From Gracilaria domingensis (taxonomy: Eukaryota > Rhodophyta > Florideophyceae > Gracilariales > Gracilariaceae), in assembly GCA_022539475.1 (NCBI GenBank), contig VCMS01000210.1:35040-99039 (forward strand): a stretch of 64,000 nucleotides of DNA, given 5' to 3'. Positions 1 to 10,364 of this stretch are shown here, one piece after another (positions within the stretch are counted from its first letter, which is position 1; every line of letters starts with the position of its first letter). The notes under the pieces are model-generated. The model was not told where the DNA came from, did no database searches, and saw only the letters and a program-made list of their open reading frames with translations. A program made the position numbers and the translations under genes.

Positions 1-43
1 AACGCCTTGAAAGACGATCCCATCGCTGGGGTTTTGCTCTACA

Positions 44-1178
44 ATTGTACCGCTTCCGGCCAGCACGTAGCTCCTCCTTCGGAGGCGCGAGACGACCCAC
101 GAACCGAATTGAATTGATCTTCGGCTACGCCCGTCAAAAAGTACGGCAGCGCAATGTAGGCCTGTGCCTCACTCATCCGAAGTGCATCGGCTTCCGCCAC
201 GAAGCGGCCAAGAAAATCGAAGACAAGACTTGGATCTTCCGCAGAGAACTTGTCGGGATTTAGCGTGAGCTCCATTTGTTGAAGGGGATTTCGCACTTTG
301 CCAGTCCCACGTGGGGTCCTCTGTGGCGTCGTGTCTTCAAACCCATAGTATCGGTAGGACAGTAACTTCCGATACAGTAGATTCGTCGGCTTCAATTCCT
401 TTAATCCAAGGTGTCTCCGTCCTTTGGTACGGCCTCGTGCAACACCAGAAGTGGCTTCAGTAGCCTGCGAACGGGAAGCACGCTGGCGAGAGCGATCGTT
501 CTCGCTGTCCGACGAGTCGGATGAAGATCCCACATTTTGGGCTTCCTCTTCTGAAGAGAACGAAGAAGACGAGTCAGACTCAACCTTGACCTTCTTCCTT
601 GCCGGACGATCCCGGGAACGGCACGAGTGCTAAGAACCATCAGAAACCGGGGCTCCCGGCGCAACAGCATCAGATACGATGATTTGCTCGACCGTCTCCA
701 GACTGGTAGCCAGGCGGTCCAGGCCTGCAGAATCCTGCTCGTGCAGGGCAGCCTACACCTGTCGGTGTTCCATAATCTGGTTGACATCAGACCGTAAAAC
801 ACGGACGTCGCTCGAAACATCCCGGACACCGGCTTCATAGAGCCGTTGCCGGAGTTTCGTAATATCCCGAATGAGGCCCACTTGGGAGCTCTGCAGGATG
901 CGAACATGAGCTTTTAATTCACGGAGGGTGTAGCCGTCGGACCTCGACGACATAGCGTCAACCGCTGCGGCGGAATCAGCCGCAGGTGCGGTTTCAGTTG
1001 GCGCACGAGTGGATGGGGTCCCGGTATCAGAACGGAGGCCCCGGGAAGCCGGTTTCGGAGCGCCATTACCGGGGGCCTCGACGGTGTCCTTCGGCAGCGT
1101 GGGCAGACTTGCTGGCAAGCCGGACGAACCGGGCACAGAAGCGGCACGTGGCGTGCCACTCCTGCGAAGGGAAGACAT
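44..1178 (-). pseudogene. gag: gypsy Gag, broken copy
   Basis: Gag would form the retroelement particle. Seen: the N-terminal part (1178-753) is Pro/Ala-rich and then predicted coiled coil (RELKAHVRILQSSQVG, ITKLRQRLYEAG). The C-terminal part (533-44) has a retrotransposon-gag capsid-like stretch (FDFLGRFVAEADALRM, AYIALPYFLTGVAEDQF). The frame is interrupted by in-frame TAG codons near 750 and 630 and by at least one frame change. The reading frame ends at a TAG contributed by the LTR-like terminus at 36-43, so the zinc-knuckle end is missing. The same region is present, with many more small deletions, at 62165-63240. This copy is dead as written; family assignment comes from synteny with the pol-bearing copy at the right. 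Confidence 0.75.
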
Positions 1179-1320
1179 CGTTCACCGACACAGTCGGCCA
1201 ATTGGCAACCAAAACAACTTCCGAAAACGGACAATGAAAGAACCGTAAGAACCGATATTCCCAACTATCTGGGCTCCAAACAAACGAACCAACTCCAACG
1301 ATTGTTGGCCAATAAAGCCG

Positions 1321-1339
1321 ATTCTAGGTCGGGAGACCA
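1321..1339 (-). other. candidate primer-binding site
   Basis: Read on the minus strand, this starts TGGTCTCCCGACC three bases inside the LTR end, where gypsy elements have a tRNA primer site (TGG complements CCA). The right-hand copy keeps the same position in degraded form (63306-63322). I could not assign the tRNA from memory. Confidence 0.5.
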
Positions 1340-1342
1340 GTT

Positions 1343-2197
1343 TGTGGTGCAATCCCACCAGTGGGCAAACAAGAACCGCGTCGCGGAAAGCGCACGGACA
1401 GGGTGTTCGAAACTTGCTCTCTATAGGGGTAGATGCAGCAGTAGAACCCTCTGATAGGGCCAGCACGATGTCGGGTGGAAGTTCGGGTGGCCCCGATCTG
1501 AACGTGCAGTCAGAGGTGAAGGGGAAGAATCGGCGTAGGTATCCGGTTGTTCTGGCGAGCCACAGCGAGTGGAGGTATCCAGCTTAACGTTAGGGAGCAA
1601 CAGGGGATCAACAAACGAGACGCACTGCCGCGCACTGACTCGTGATAAACAGGAACAAGTTCCGAGACTAGAGGGCAAAAACCTGTATAATAGGGCAGAG
1701 AAACGAGAGCCGTATGACGGAAATAATAACAAAGAAACAACAAAAGATGCCGTAACGACGGTCTAGAACTCCTCAATGGTAGAGGTCGGATGACTAGCTC
1801 GGAATTGCTGCGGCTTGCCCGATTAGGGACGAAGACTGTTCACAAGCGGCAAGAAAGTCAGAGCCAGAAGCTTCCTTGAGGTTTACTTCCGGTCAGGTGG
1901 CGGCAAGTGCCGCCAGCTGTATTCGGCACTTGATAATATCAATTAAAAGTATCTAACTATTCAGCGCTGCCGGCCAACATCCTACACGTGTGAAAGCGTG
2001 GCAGGCTTTCCACGGAGCACCCGGCATCGGACCAACTCAGCACACGTGTGCAGAAACACTTTTCTTCCTAGGCATACCCCAAAATGGGGCCATCACTACA
2101 GTAACCTTTCATAATCTGAGGTGTCGAAGCCGGTAACGGATCAACAAAGTATGAGGAACACTTTGGTGCATCTCCACAAAGGTCGTTTTGCTCTACA
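1343..2197 (-). repeat. 5' LTR of left gypsy element
   Basis: On the + strand the LTR runs from TGTGGTGCAA to GTTTTGCTCTACA, giving TG..CA ends with imperfect terminal inverted repeats. It aligns end to end with the 857-bp LTR at 52680-53536. It contains two overlapping hairpins at 1898-1931: TGGCGGCA-AG-TGCCGCCA, and AAGTGCCG-11 nt-CGGCACTT. The TATATA found in the loop of the other copy is absent here (GTATT). Confidence 0.85.
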
Positions 2198-5100
2198 GAA
2201 AGGTTCTCTATACCAGACAGGAAGGAAGAAGAAAAGACATTGCACGCGTTTTTAGAGTTCTACAAGGTAGATGGCATATTGTGCGGCGTCCATTACGATT
2301 CTGGAAGGTAGAGACAGTGCAAAGTGTGATGTATTGCTAAATCATTCTGCATAACATGATGATAGACGAGGGTTTTACGGATGAGAAGCAAAGCTGCACA
2401 GAGTCAGAAGCAGTCGGTGGTCAAGAGTTTGTTTCTATTGGTCGTCCTGTTTGGTCTCGGAGCTTCTAGGAAAATATTATTGAGGAATCACTTGCGGCGT
2501 TATGTCAGGGAGATGCTTTTCTGAAGCAAGAAAAAAGGCAAAGAGCTTTATAAGATGACGTTATTAAGAATCTATGGTTTTTGCAGGGAAACTTATAAAT
2601 TGAATGAATCGCGCAAGGATTGTAATTAAGTGCATGCAGACGGCGCCCCAACTAAAACAAAAAGCCTTTCTAGGTGGATACTACAATCTGAGCCTAGTAA
2701 CAGAGCCATTAAATATCTAAATTGGGAGGTCTTTAGCAGCGTCGTCGGAAGAAGTTTCAAGAGCCTTTGCCTGAGACTCTGTATTGTCAGGTTTCATAAA
2801 TTTGTTCTGCGCCTGTCGCTCCTTGGCGACATTTTCTTATTTCAAACTGTCGAGCACCGTCGTCCGCTAAGTGAGAAACAATTCAAGAGCTTCAAGGGTT
2901 GTACGTGCGCTCACCGTAAATAATGCAATGTTGTTCTGTCTTATGATCTCGTCAGCTCGTTTGCGCTGCAACAGAAGCGTCTTCTCTGAAACTTTTAATT
3001 TCAGCTCAAAATGCTGTTTCTAAATGTAGTTTACCTTGACAGTGTTTTGTTCTTGCAGCCGCTCACTTTTAACAGAATCAGGTCGTGATTTATTTTTCCT
3101 TTGCATTTTTTGTTTCTTGTGGGTTTCATGCAAAGCGGAACTGCTTTCTCCAGAACAATTTTCTAAAATATTGTTCTTGCTTGTTTTGTCCACAAAGATC
3201 TTTGCATGATCTTGCAGTTATTGCCATGAATCCTTAATCTCAAATGCTTTCTTAATGTCATTGTCTGGGGAGGTCTTTTTCATGTTTTCGTAATGTTGTG
3301 AAAGCTTGTTGCCATTTTGAACTTTTCTGTGTCTTTATACCCAGAAATTTCGAGTAGTTTATTGTATTATCTTGTAAACTGAGTACATTTGTTAATTAAC
3401 AGCTTTACACAATTGAGAATGATATTATTAGAGCAATTTAAACGATTTGCTGGTTTGAAAAAGTTGTTGTAAAGTTTTGCTACACTATCAGAGAATAGTT
3501 TTTTTTTGCGCTCTGTGTCCATGATTGAGTCTTAGGAGGTTTTGTAGTAGGCTCTGGCAATTGCTTTATCTTCTCGTGGCAAAAAGCTGGGTTTACAAGT
3601 ACCCTGTTTCTTTTGTTTTATTCTTTGACGAACTGTTTATTGACCTATGGATCATATCGTACCTACTATTGGGTCAGGCAGTGCATCGCGGGGAGGAATG
3701 CTCAAGTATGTTTGCCAGGGTTGTGAATGTTTCGGTTTATTGGCGCCAAAAACTCAGATACGGAGCCAGTCACTTTGACCCACGTGGACCTGTTCAAAAA
3801 TTTGCTCCTTTTTTGGCGCCGGTGGAGATTAGCACCGCAGCAATTAAGTTCTTTACTGTTTTGATTCGGCCGGTGGAGATGCTCTTACTACGAATATTAT
3901 TCTGTTTTGATTAATTGCTTTTTCCCGTATTTCCCGGTGAAAAGTGCCGGTCTCGGAAGGAGTTCGACGCTTTTCGAGTCGAGGAAGATGAGTACTCAAT
4001 CCGATCAGGTTTGATACAACCTTGGACATGGTACAGTGACGTGGTACTTACTGATTTGGTTTCTTCCTCTCATCACGAATGTCTTTCTAACGGCTAACAA
4101 GCATATTGGAGCGTCATTCGGTGAAAACCAGGTGATAACGAGTATTGAAAGAGAATGGGGCCGCCACCATGAGTTGTCGTGTTCGTGTTCTTAGCGTCCA
4201 GCGTTCGACGACACCTACTCGATGGGATTCTACCGCGCGTTAGGAGCGCAGGTCATGACCCTGAAACAGTAGTTACGAACGACATTGTTTTTTCATAGCA
4301 TTGGAGGCAGCGTATTCTTTCTATCATTCTTTCTTACCTTCGTTCAGAGAATTTGGAGTGCATGTGGACAAGTTGTATCTGGTGTAAAAATGAGCGAGCT
4401 ATTTGAATGAACTAGTCGCATTGGAAGCAGTATCCATACGCTTGGTTCTCCGCAGCTTTTCGATGTCTTTGTGCGTGCCTCTCGCTCATGCTATTATTGT
4501 CCACAATGCACAATTTTCTTCGTCATCATTGCAACACGGACGGTAGAACAGATCCATTGATAACGTACTGCTGCCGCGAGTTTCACTGGGGTAGCCCTCT
4601 TAGTTTCGGACTGACGGCACTCTTGAACTGAGTCGCCGAATATGCGCATCATCATACGCAAGACATTCAATTTTGGCCTTCCAAACCAGGCCATAACGGC
4701 CCGACTAACCTCAGCCTCTCTCCCTGCTCCCGAGGCTAGTTTTAGTGGACGGTTGTGTAGAGTACTGCACGTAGCTGGGTATATTTGTCTCAGGTTTGCG
4801 AGAGCGATGGGCTTAGTGAGGCCGAGGCGAGTCTCTAGAGACCAGTCTGGCGGTATGACTGAGGTAATGTATACAAGGATTTAACTCTCATCTGAGCTAC
4901 TGTATGCGTTTCTGTGCATATCATACCTAGTTCTATTATAGCAAGTCTTATGTGGTTCACCTACGGTCAATGCCATGCGTCAAAACTCGAGAAGCGGCCA
5001 TGGTATGGGGTACAAATAGATTCTTCGCGTTGCATCTATCACGTCCTTTTCAGTGTGATTGTCTCCTGGGCTAAATTGTGAGAAACACATAACAACCGTT

Positions 5101-5779
5101 TTCAGAGATCTTCTGCCGGGACTGATCGCCGTGACGGGGCGACGTTTGCTCGTACTTCCTCCATGCCGAGCAATCTGAAGGCAAAATGAAGCAGCAACAC
5201 AGTGGAAAGACCTCGTGAACCGGATGACCAGGCCGTTGTGTGCTCGAAGAGTTTGGAAGTACCTAGATGTGTTCGTATTGCTGCTTGTAAAACGAAATGA
5301 TTTCCGAGATGTCATAGTTGGTAACCTTCCCAAAGTTTTATTGCAAACGAATTTCGAAGGAACAGTAGTACTCATCAGTTCTCGGCACTAACGCAAGTCT
5401 AAAAGCCCTCTGCAGGCCGCAGAGCTCTGGACTGCTTCGCAAGGGGGAGTCTGCAATGTTTAGCTGAAGGAACCAGCGCCGTGATCACATCCTTAGCACG
5501 CTGATCGGACTTGTCTTGACCGGCCGCCTTCCTCGAGAATCCTACTGCTTGTACACGTATCTTCCTATGTCTATGTGCTCCTGATGACTATGACAGAGAA
5601 TCCCAGTTACGAATATGCATGGCCAAGTTTGTCCGCCAAACGTACCGTCGGTACCGTCGTATCTATCATAGATGCCAAGGCTTGAAAATTGCTCAATTAC
5701 GTATCAAAGCGAAAACGCCCGAAAGTTTATGACAGCTTGCAGAAATAGCGCTGCCCACGCAGTTCGCGTGGAATAGCTG
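2198..5779. other. gene-poor flank, no gene recognised
   Basis: Ordinary AT-leaning sequence with frequent stops on both strands. Short open frames (for example 3525-3914 + and 4980-5375 -) have no motif, no family resemblance and no codon bias I could see. No tRNA, repeat array or retroelement piece was recognised. Confidence 0.5.
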
Positions 5780-6542
5780 TGCTGCTTTTGTTCGTACGCG
5801 CCTTTGGTTTGGGACGCTGTGATGATGGTATCTATGCCAAGCGCTGCTTGTCGCGCTCGCCCTTGTTTGGTTCCGTGCCAGTTGTGCCTTGTCGCCTTCG
5901 CCGTTTTCGCCCGCGCTCTCTCTTCCCCTTTTCTGCTCCATTCGTCGTGTCGCCGTCCCGCCGTTTGCTCCTTTTTGTTTGGTACGTCTGGTTCGTGTTT
6001 CTCCGTTTTGAGCTTTTTTGTCTTGTCCAACTTGTTTTGCTCTCTTTTTTGTGCTTTTTTCTTTATGAACGTTGCTCTTTGAGCATTGTTGTTGACCTTT
6101 TTCTTTACGATGCCACTCACCCTTGTTCAAATCTTGCTAACTTCCGAATCCTATCTTCTTTCCTTCAACTTTTCTTGTTCAGGTCATTTCTTTGTGCCTC
6201 GTTTCATGCCTTTGCACACTTGCGCTACCACCTTCCAAACGCTTGCGGGCAACATCCCCATCTCACTCAGTTCTCTCTCTCTCTAATATTTGTCTTCGCC
6301 GTGGTTCACAACACCTCTTACCATCACCTTGTTGTCGTTCTTCTTAACACGGAACATGTGTTCGGTTATCTGACTCATTTGTTTGTTCTATTATCTCAAA
6401 GAGGTCATTCGTCCCTACTCTCTCACCGTCCTTTCCCAGTTTGTGATACCGCAAAACCCCCACTCTACTCACTCGTCTCATTGTTTGGTTTTCTAAGCGT
6501 TCCAAGAAACAATATCCATCCACCCCAACCCCCATCCAGGAA
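5780..6542 (+). promoter_or_regulatory. CT-rich leader/promoter of the PHD gene
   Basis: This is a strongly pyrimidine-rich + strand stretch that continues to the ATG at 6543. It carries a 268-codon open frame that reads as Phe/Leu/Ser-rich nonsense and is a by-product of the CT bias. Similar leaders precede the bZIP, lipase and phosphoserine phosphatase genes and, on the minus strand, the C2H2 gene at 46732. No clear TATA box was seen. Confidence 0.45.
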
Positions 6543-9449
6543 ATGCCCACTGTCAAACTCGTCCCAGCACAGCCTTGGAAGCTAGACGAAGATCAATCGG
6601 TGTCAAACACCCAACAACTAAACCCTTCCTCACATTCCTCATCCCAGATCCGCGATCTGGTCACCAAGTCAACCCCGGCGACCATGCCCACAGGTCCCGT
6701 TCAGCTGGTCACCAACGCCAAAATCGTGTCCAAGTCCGCGCCGCGGTCGGACGCACACAGTGCAAACGGCCGCGTCTCTCTTAACCTTCGCATTCGCGAG
6801 CATTATCCAGCTAGTACTACGAACTCAGAACAGTTGAAAATCACCATAAAGGCAAAAGGCGCCGGAGAGACCAACCACAAGTCGCATCCGGGCGCTTCTC
6901 AGTTTCGTGTCGTTGAAGAGGAAGACAAAATGCGACCCAGGGAAGAAGGCAAGTTGAATCAAAACATGGACGAAAAATCGGGCTTACGTTCCAACACAAA
7001 CTGTACAACCCGAGAGGAACAGAAAGATTATTCGTCCAATTTGGATCCGAAACTTCCGAGCACCAATCTTCAGCCTGCTTCGAAAGCTGTTGGGAAGAAA
7101 GAAGTCTCTCCGGTTACTGTCACTCAGCACAGGGATGGCCCGGGTAGTTCCGAGAACGAACAACAGCCGCCCTCTGTTCCAAACGACAAGCTTCGTCTCC
7201 TCCCCATTCTCAGCGTTCCCAATGGTTCATCCGCTTCTCTTAAAGACAATCTAGAATCCAGGATAGCGTCGTCTCAGCTGGAAGATCGTGTATGCTTTTC
7301 GTGTTCCCGTGGCCCTCCGTTTAGAGGTCTAGTGCCTTGCGTTGATTGTGATCATGCTCTGCACATTCATTGCTCTATTCCGCCCATGGAACGCGTACCA
7401 TCTTATCCATGGAGGTGTCCGTCGTGCCTTGCAAAGAAGAAGTCATCTGTAGAAACCAAATCCGTTGCTGTACAGACAGATGACCGTATTTCGAACTATT
7501 TGAAGGATGACTCGAGAACTTGGTTGCCGGCAAAGCTACGGAACAAGCCGAAGATGGCCGACGTGCTTCCGCCAGAGCCCAGACGCAGAACCCTACCGGA
7601 TCCAGCTATTTCCGTTCCATTCAAGTATTCTCGACCGATCCGCCTCGAGAACGGTGCAGTTGTTCCTATCCGGTACATTGTCGATGGCAGACGTGCATGG
7701 TACAGTGATGATGATGAACCGGAAGAAGATTGCGTTGCCGCTTATGCAGATGTAGACGCATACGAACTACCGGCAAATATTAAGAGCTGCGAATACTGCG
7801 CTGTTCGTCATTCGGGTACATTTGGCTCCGGGCGATTTTGTTCAACAAAATGTGCAAGGACTGTGGGGGGCTTATCAAGAAGGAAGTATCCGGAGTACGA
7901 AGGACCGGAAGGCGAAGTACGAACTCGTGGTAGAGGACGAGGAAGAGGCAGGGGCAGGGGAAGGGGACGTGGTCGCGGACGGAGGGGACGTGGGCGTGCG
8001 CGTCTAATAACAACAGTTTCACATGATGAGGTCGCGCAGCTGGGAACTGAATTCTTACCCGAGTCAGCAGATGATTCCGATCTTGATGGCACGGGGATGA
8101 GGTCCGCAGCCGCCTCTGCCTTTCAGAAAAGTAGGTACGGCCGCACAGTACGCAGCAGAGCTGGGAATCGACTTGATTTTGACATCCCTTCGAACGAAGA
8201 GTCACCCCAAGAGCAGCCGGCGGAACGTGCAACGGTGCAAGGACCATCAGATGTTCGAAATAACGCGATGAAGAGAGGGATCTGGTTTTATCCGTCTGAT
8301 AAGCTGATGGATGGCCATATGGGGCCCAATCATGACTCGGAGCAGCCGATTGATCACGATGAACGAAATCGGATTAGGCGGACAAAATCCGACCATGGCC
8401 CCAGCTTTGCTAGAGAAGCGTACGAATGTCATGACTCAGATATGTTTGCTGACAAGCATGGAAAACATAGGAAGAGAAACGCTGTACATGCCTTTGAGAT
8501 GGGGGATGGTCGTGGATATTCCCAGATGCGTGATGGTTCGGTGCAGAATATTCATGCCGATGTTAATCAGTCATTAGCAATCAAGAGAATGAAGACCGAA
8601 GACGATGGACTATGGGATTCTTCACGATATGCCAGACGAAGGACGAAGCGGCCAGCGTTTTATGGGTCTGAATATGATGCCCATGAAACTCGGGAAGGCC
8701 CCAATTTCGGAGCAAGGAAACAACGACCTCCACTGTCTAAGCCTGGAAAGGGGTACAAGTTTTGCCACATGTGTGGTGCGCAGATAGCGAACCGACGCTT
8801 CTTCTGTACTCACTGCGGGGCTGAGAACCCGTCCGCGAAAAGGAAGGCGATCAAAATAACTCCAGAGGTGAAGGACCCTAAGCCAAGAGGAAGACCACCG
8901 AAGTCTTCCAGACATATCAACCCCTCGTCTTTAGGGGCAATAAGGTCTGAGGAAGCCCCGCGTCCTAAGGAAGTACGTCGACCTTCAGAAGAACGCAGAT
9001 CTGCGGGAGCAATACAGTCTGAAGAAGACCCACGACCTGGAAAAGAAACACAGCAAGATTTAGAAGAGCCGTATACCCTTCAAATAGAAGACTTACGTGT
9101 TCTAAGGGAGAATGGGTATCGTAGCATTGCAGAGATGATGGCAAACCCTCCAATGGAAGTGGACGATCTTTTTGATAAGTACTGGCCAACGCGATGCTAT
9201 AAGCTATACTTGCGAATTACGAAGCGAAGAAAAGAACTGTCAAGAGGTCCTAAAACCCAAGAAAGTTCAAGCGACCTGTTGGACATGAGGGAGGTAGTGG
9301 AGGTGGAGGGCGATCATTCGCATGATCAGTCACCAGCATCTGGAAGTTTGTCGGACGAAGATAAGTTAAGCCCCTTTGAATCTGATGGGATTGCCCAGGG
9401 AGATGACGATGCGGAGGACCCGGACGATATTCTTGAATGTTTGATATAG
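6543..9449 (+). CDS. PHD-finger, FCS-type zinc and AT-hook chromatin protein
   Basis: Single-exon gene, 968 aa. Domains in order: a disordered basic/Ser-rich N-terminus; a C4HC3 PHD finger at about 251-295 (CFSC..CVDC..HIHC..CPSC); an FGSGRFCS-type small zinc motif at about 416-438 (CEYC..H..FGSGRFCSTKCA); an uninterrupted Arg-Gly run at about 461-487; a CxxC..CxxC zinc ribbon near 740-765; an AT-hook core (GRPPK) near 783; two short repeats of the type GAI-x-SEE; and an acidic C-terminus. PHD fingers read histone H3 tails, AT-hooks bind the DNA minor groove and RG runs bind RNA or are methylated, so a nuclear chromatin role is inferred. The start is the first in-frame ATG after the pyrimidine leader. 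The exact complex is unknown. Confidence 0.85.
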   Translation: MPTVKLVPAQPWKLDEDQSVSNTQQLNPSSHSSSQIRDLVTKSTPATMPTGPVQLVTNAKIVSKSAPRSDAHSANGRVSLNLRIREHYPASTTNSEQLKITIKAKGAGETNHKSHPGASQFRVVEEEDKMRPREEGKLNQNMDEKSGLRSNTNCTTREEQKDYSSNLDPKLPSTNLQPASKAVGKKEVSPVTVTQHRDGPGSSENEQQPPSVPNDKLRLLPILSVPNGSSASLKDNLESRIASSQLEDRVCFSCSRGPPFRGLVPCVDCDHALHIHCSIPPMERVPSYPWRCPSCLAKKKSSVETKSVAVQTDDRISNYLKDDSRTWLPAKLRNKPKMADVLPPEPRRRTLPDPAISVPFKYSRPIRLENGAVVPIRYIVDGRRAWYSDDDEPEEDCVAAYADVDAYELPANIKSCEYCAVRHSGTFGSGRFCSTKCARTVGGLSRRKYPEYEGPEGEVRTRGRGRGRGRGRGRGRGRGRRGRGRARLITTVSHDEVAQLGTEFLPESADDSDLDGTGMRSAAASAFQKSRYGRTVRSRAGNRLDFDIPSNEESPQEQPAERATVQGPSDVRNNAMKRGIWFYPSDKLMDGHMGPNHDSEQPIDHDERNRIRRTKSDHGPSFAREAYECHDSDMFADKHGKHRKRNAVHAFEMGDGRGYSQMRDGSVQNIHADVNQSLAIKRMKTEDDGLWDSSRYARRRTKRPAFYGSEYDAHETREGPNFGARKQRPPLSKPGKGYKFCHMCGAQIANRRFFCTHCGAENPSAKRKAIKITPEVKDPKPRGRPPKSSRHINPSSLGAIRSEEAPRPKEVRRPSEERRSAGAIQSEEDPRPGKETQQDLEEPYTLQIEDLRVLRENGYRSIAEMMANPPMEVDDLFDKYWPTRCYKLYLRITKRRKELSRGPKTQESSSDLLDMREVVEVEGDHSHDQSPASGSLSDEDKLSPFESDGIAQGDDDAEDPDDILECLI

Positions 9450-9941
9450 AGTCAACCTAATCGTGTGACGTTTTATATATACCTACATTCTTCATTTACG
9501 TATCAGGTAACGTCTTCATCACAGTCGCAATCGGACATGCTTAAACACCTTGGTAAATTGATTGTTCTTTGTTTCGTCCTTCACAACGTGGTCAAGGATT
9601 CTGGGACTGCGAAATGCTAGACAAGGCAGTGAACTTATCTAGATGCTGCGTGTAATGCCTATTTTACTTGTGGCTCCATTCCAGAACATGTCGAAACAGG
9701 AAACATGGTTAAGAGGATTTACTAAGTTATTGACGAAGCGTCCTCTTAGCTACCATGATAACTACGCCTCAGTGAGGCCCTCACGGCTTGGTTCTGAAAG
9801 TTGCGGTTCAGAGCAAAGAAAACGAGTGAGACTCAATGACTACCGTTGCACTTTGTCTTTGTATAAAGATAACGCAAACCAAGAGTGCCTATGAAACCCT
9901 GTTTCTATAGAAACGACCTGGAATTCCTGTTTAGGTCCCGA
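9450..9941. other. convergent intergenic spacer
   Basis: This spacer lies between the 3' end of the PHD gene and the 3' end of the minus-strand CBM48 gene. Nothing was recognised apart from an AT-rich stretch after the PHD stop (TTTTATATATACC), probably 3'UTR. Confidence 0.4.
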
Positions 9942-10364
9942 TTACTTGCCAAACAAGCCTATCATCTGCCTCTTAGCTTTCGCAGCTCTAGAATCTCGAG
10001 CCGTGGCTCTGCTTTCACGGGCCCTGGCTTTTGTTTCCCTGCCGCTTGCACGTGGCGAGTCTTCATCGTCCAGGTCCGGCTGTGGCAAAACCACCCTTAC
10101 ATTGTTCAGCGAGGTATCATCAATGCCGATTGTTGGATGGCGGTTTGAATGCTTCCATTCGCCGTCGACGATATACTTAAATTCGTGAGGGCCTGGTGGA
10201 ACTGGGGTTACAACTGACCACATGCCTCCTCCTTCATGGAACATCTGAATGGCTTTCCAATCATTCCAGTCTCCAGAGAGTTGCACATCATCTTTAGCAC
10301 CGTCAGCGTAAACAAATTCAGTCTTCACCGGTTCAACTCTGGGTTTTCTAGTGCTTCCAAACAT
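9942..10364 (-). CDS. CBM48 / AMPK-beta-type glycogen-binding protein
   Basis: 140 aa. Residues about 14-95 form a carbohydrate-binding module 48 (FVYADGAKDDVQLSGDWNDW, then PPGPHEFKYIVDGEW and a NNVRVV strand), the fold used by AMPK beta subunits, isoamylases and related starch/glycogen proteins. The conserved Trp and Lys positions for glucan contact appear present. The C-terminus is a charged Arg/Lys/Ala helix (RETKARARESRATARDSRA) with no AMPK-beta C-terminal domain, so this is a stand-alone module rather than a full beta subunit. Red algae store floridean starch in the cytosol, so a scaffold or glucan-binding role there is plausible but inferred. No signal or transit peptide is evident. 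Confidence 0.8.
   Translation of the reverse strand: MFGSTRKPRVEPVKTEFVYADGAKDDVQLSGDWNDWKAIQMFHEGGGMWSVVTPVPPGPHEFKYIVDGEWKHSNRHPTIGIDDTSLNNVRVVLPQPDLDDEDSPRASGRETKARARESRATARDSRAAKAKRQMIGLFGK

Larger units (their letters stand above)
1..2197 (-). mobile_element. Ty3/gypsy LTR retrotransposon, 5' part
   Basis: This is the left-edge fragment of a gypsy element transcribed leftwards. Seen: an 855-bp LTR at 1343-2197 that matches the LTRs at 52680-53536 and 63326-64000, a primer-binding-type site next to it, then a broken gag. Bases 1-43 end in GTTTTGCTCTACA, the same terminus as the LTR, so gag runs straight into a second LTR-like end. Host DNA starts at 2198. No target-site duplication can be scored because the other end lies outside the window. 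Confidence 0.85.

Noticed and set aside
5779-6585. 268-codon Phe/Leu/Ser-rich frame that looks like a membrane protein
   Set aside because: It is a by-product of the pyrimidine-rich leader. The hydrophobicity follows from TTT/CTT/TCT codons and it overlaps the start of the PHD gene.
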